A stretch of DNA of 6,994 nt from NCBI GenBank assembly GCA_019242135.1, contig JAFAWC010000079.1, forward strand, positions 1 through 6,994. The letters run 5' to 3'. Positions 6,010 through 6,994 of the stretch are shown here, piece by piece. Numbering within the stretch: the stretch's first letter is position 1; the number at the start of each line of letters is the position of its first letter. The stretch comes from Mycobacteriaceae bacterium. Lineage in GTDB: Bacteria > Actinomycetota > Actinomycetes > Mycobacteriales > Mycobacteriaceae. A program made the position numbers and the translations under genes. The notes beneath the pieces are model-generated. The model was not told the origin of the DNA, did not search any database, and worked only from the letters and a program-made list of their open reading frames with translations.

Positions 6010-6994
6010 GCCGTGACCTGATGCTCTTCGCGGTCCTCGAGTGCCGGGTCCACCTGGGCGTCAAGGCCGAGCACCGCGGTGCTCCAGTCCCACACTTCGC
6101 GGAAAAGCCGCGGCTCGTCGGACAACCGCGTGCCTAGTGATGGCACCATCTCCGTGAGCTTCGGCAGCCACCACTGGTAGCGGTCCGGAAAGCACCGCTC
6201 GAGCACGGCGACCATCGCCGGCACCGCCGTCGATGCGCCCGGGGAGGCGCCGAGCAACCCGGCGATGCCGCCGTAGCGGCCGGCCAGCACCGCGGTGCCG
6301 AAGTCCAGCACACCGTGGCGGCCCTTCACCGGCCGGATCACCTGAACCCGTTGTCCGGCGTCGATCGTCTGCCAGTCGGAAACGCTTGCCGACGGCGCGA
6401 ATTCGCGCAGCGCCTTCACCCGATCAGTCTGCGTCAGCCGCACCTGGGCCGCCAGATAGGTGAGAAGGTTCCTCTGGGTCAGGCCGACGCTCAGCATGGG
6501 CATCAGGTTGTCGCGCTTCACTGAAGCGGTCAGATCGGTCAACCGGCCGTGCTTCAACGACTTGGGCGTCCATCCCACAAACGGGCCGAACATCAGCCAG
6601 GGCTTACCGCTGACGATACGCAAATCGAGATGCGGCGCTGCAGAGTTCGGAGCGCGACTGGCCGGGAATCCGTACACCTTGGCGCGGTGCGCGTTGACAA
6701 GCCGCGGATTCGACGACCGGAGGAACTTTCCGCCGATGGGGAACCCCCCGTAGCCCTTGGCCTCGGCTATGCCGGACTTCTGCAGCAGCCGCAACGCGTA
6801 GCCGCCCGCGCCGACGAAGACGAATTTCGCATTGATGAACCGCTTCTCAGCGGTGCGGTTGTTGCGAATCTTCACCGTCCATGTGCCATCGGAGCGCGGC
6901 GTCAGGTCGCGCACCTCGTGACCGAACCACGTTACGGTGCCGTGTTTTACGGCATATCCGATCAGCTGCTTGCTCAGCGACCCGAAATCCACGT
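6006..6994 (-). CDS. mqo: Mqo: malate:quinone oxidoreductase, 5' end cut off by window
   Basis: Partial gene: 329 C-terminal codons are visible and the frame stays open to the right edge. The family protein is about 490-500 residues, so roughly the first third (including the FAD dinucleotide motif) is missing. It is an FAD-dependent, membrane-associated enzyme that oxidises malate to oxaloacetate and passes electrons to the quinone pool. Visible residues, counted from the Val codon at 6992, include [10 protein letters not shown] (1-10), [15 protein letters not shown] (57-71), [10 protein letters not shown] (82-91), [18 protein letters not shown] (121-138), [10 protein letters not shown] (227-236) and the highly typical [14 protein letters not shown] (245-258). 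These cover the FAD- and substrate-binding parts of the Mqo fold. The Arg/Asp/Glu/His-rich tail after about 305 is less conserved. It is the first visible gene of the overlapping series, so the operon promoter is probably upstream of the window. Confidence 0.95.
   Translation of the reverse strand, partial: VDFGSLSKQLIGYAVKHGTVTWFGHEVRDLTPRSDGTWTVKIRNNRTAEKRFINAKFVFVGAGGYALRLLQKSGIAEAKGYGGFPIGGKFLRSSNPRLVNAHRAKVYGFPASRAPNSAAPHLDLRIVSGKPWLMFGPFVGWTPKSLKHGRLTDLTASVKRDNLMPMLSVGLTQRNLLTYLAAQVRLTQTDRVKALREFAPSASVSDWQTIDAGQRVQVIRPVKGRHGVLDFGTAVLAGRYGGIAGLLGASPGASTAVPAMVAVLERCFPDRYQWWLPKLTEMVPSLGTRLSDEPRLFREVWDWSTAVLGLDAQVDPALEDREEHQVTA

Noticed and set aside
1..6994. A cobalamin riboswitch, tRNA, CRISPR array, insertion sequence or phage feature.
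   Set aside because: All DNA except gaps of 15 and 22 bases is coding, leaving no room for a riboswitch leader. I saw no direct-repeat array, transposase or terminal inverted repeats.

Overview
The window looks like a piece of a Mycobacterium chromosome, probably a non-tuberculous or fast-growing species. It is GC-rich, with GTG and ATG starts and genes that overlap at their ends. The gene order matches, as I remember it, the M. tuberculosis block Rv2852c to Rv2846c (mqo, GNAT acetyltransferase, chelatase, cobO, cobB, cysG, efpA). The protein sequences, particularly the start of EfpA, fit that assignment. The species cannot be fixed from this window alone.

All seven genes lie on the minus strand, so transcription runs from high to low coordinates. 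From the right edge these are: mqo (5' end cut off by the window), an ElaA-like GNAT acetyltransferase, a fused ChlI/ChlD-type metal-chelatase subunit, cobO, cobB, a two-domain cysG/cobA, and efpA (3' end cut off by the window). Stop and start codons overlap at four of the six junctions: ATGA, GTGA, ATGGTGA and GTGA. The other two gaps are 15 and 22 bases. There is no gene-free stretch above 22 bases, and I see no RNA gene, mobile element, CRISPR array or terminator. The layout suggests one long transcript with translational coupling, plus a possible extra promoter for efpA inside the end of cysG.

The core is part of the cobalamin and siroheme pathway. CysG methylates uroporphyrinogen III to precorrin-2, and its N-terminal domain oxidises precorrin-2 towards sirohydrochlorin/siroheme. 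CobB amidates the a and c side chains of the corrin ring. The AAA+/VWA chelatase is best explained as the ATPase partner of a CobN-type cobalt chelatase encoded elsewhere. CobO adenosylates the cobalt-containing corrinoid. Mqo (membrane malate oxidation), the GNAT and EfpA (14-TM MFS exporter) flank this core; their link to cobalamin is by position only.

I did not find a convincing wholly new system. The points most worth a second look are the fused chelatase as a cobalt-insertion motor, the unexplained acetyltransferase coupled to it, the altered chelatase motif in CysG, and the promoter-like AT-rich patch before efpA.
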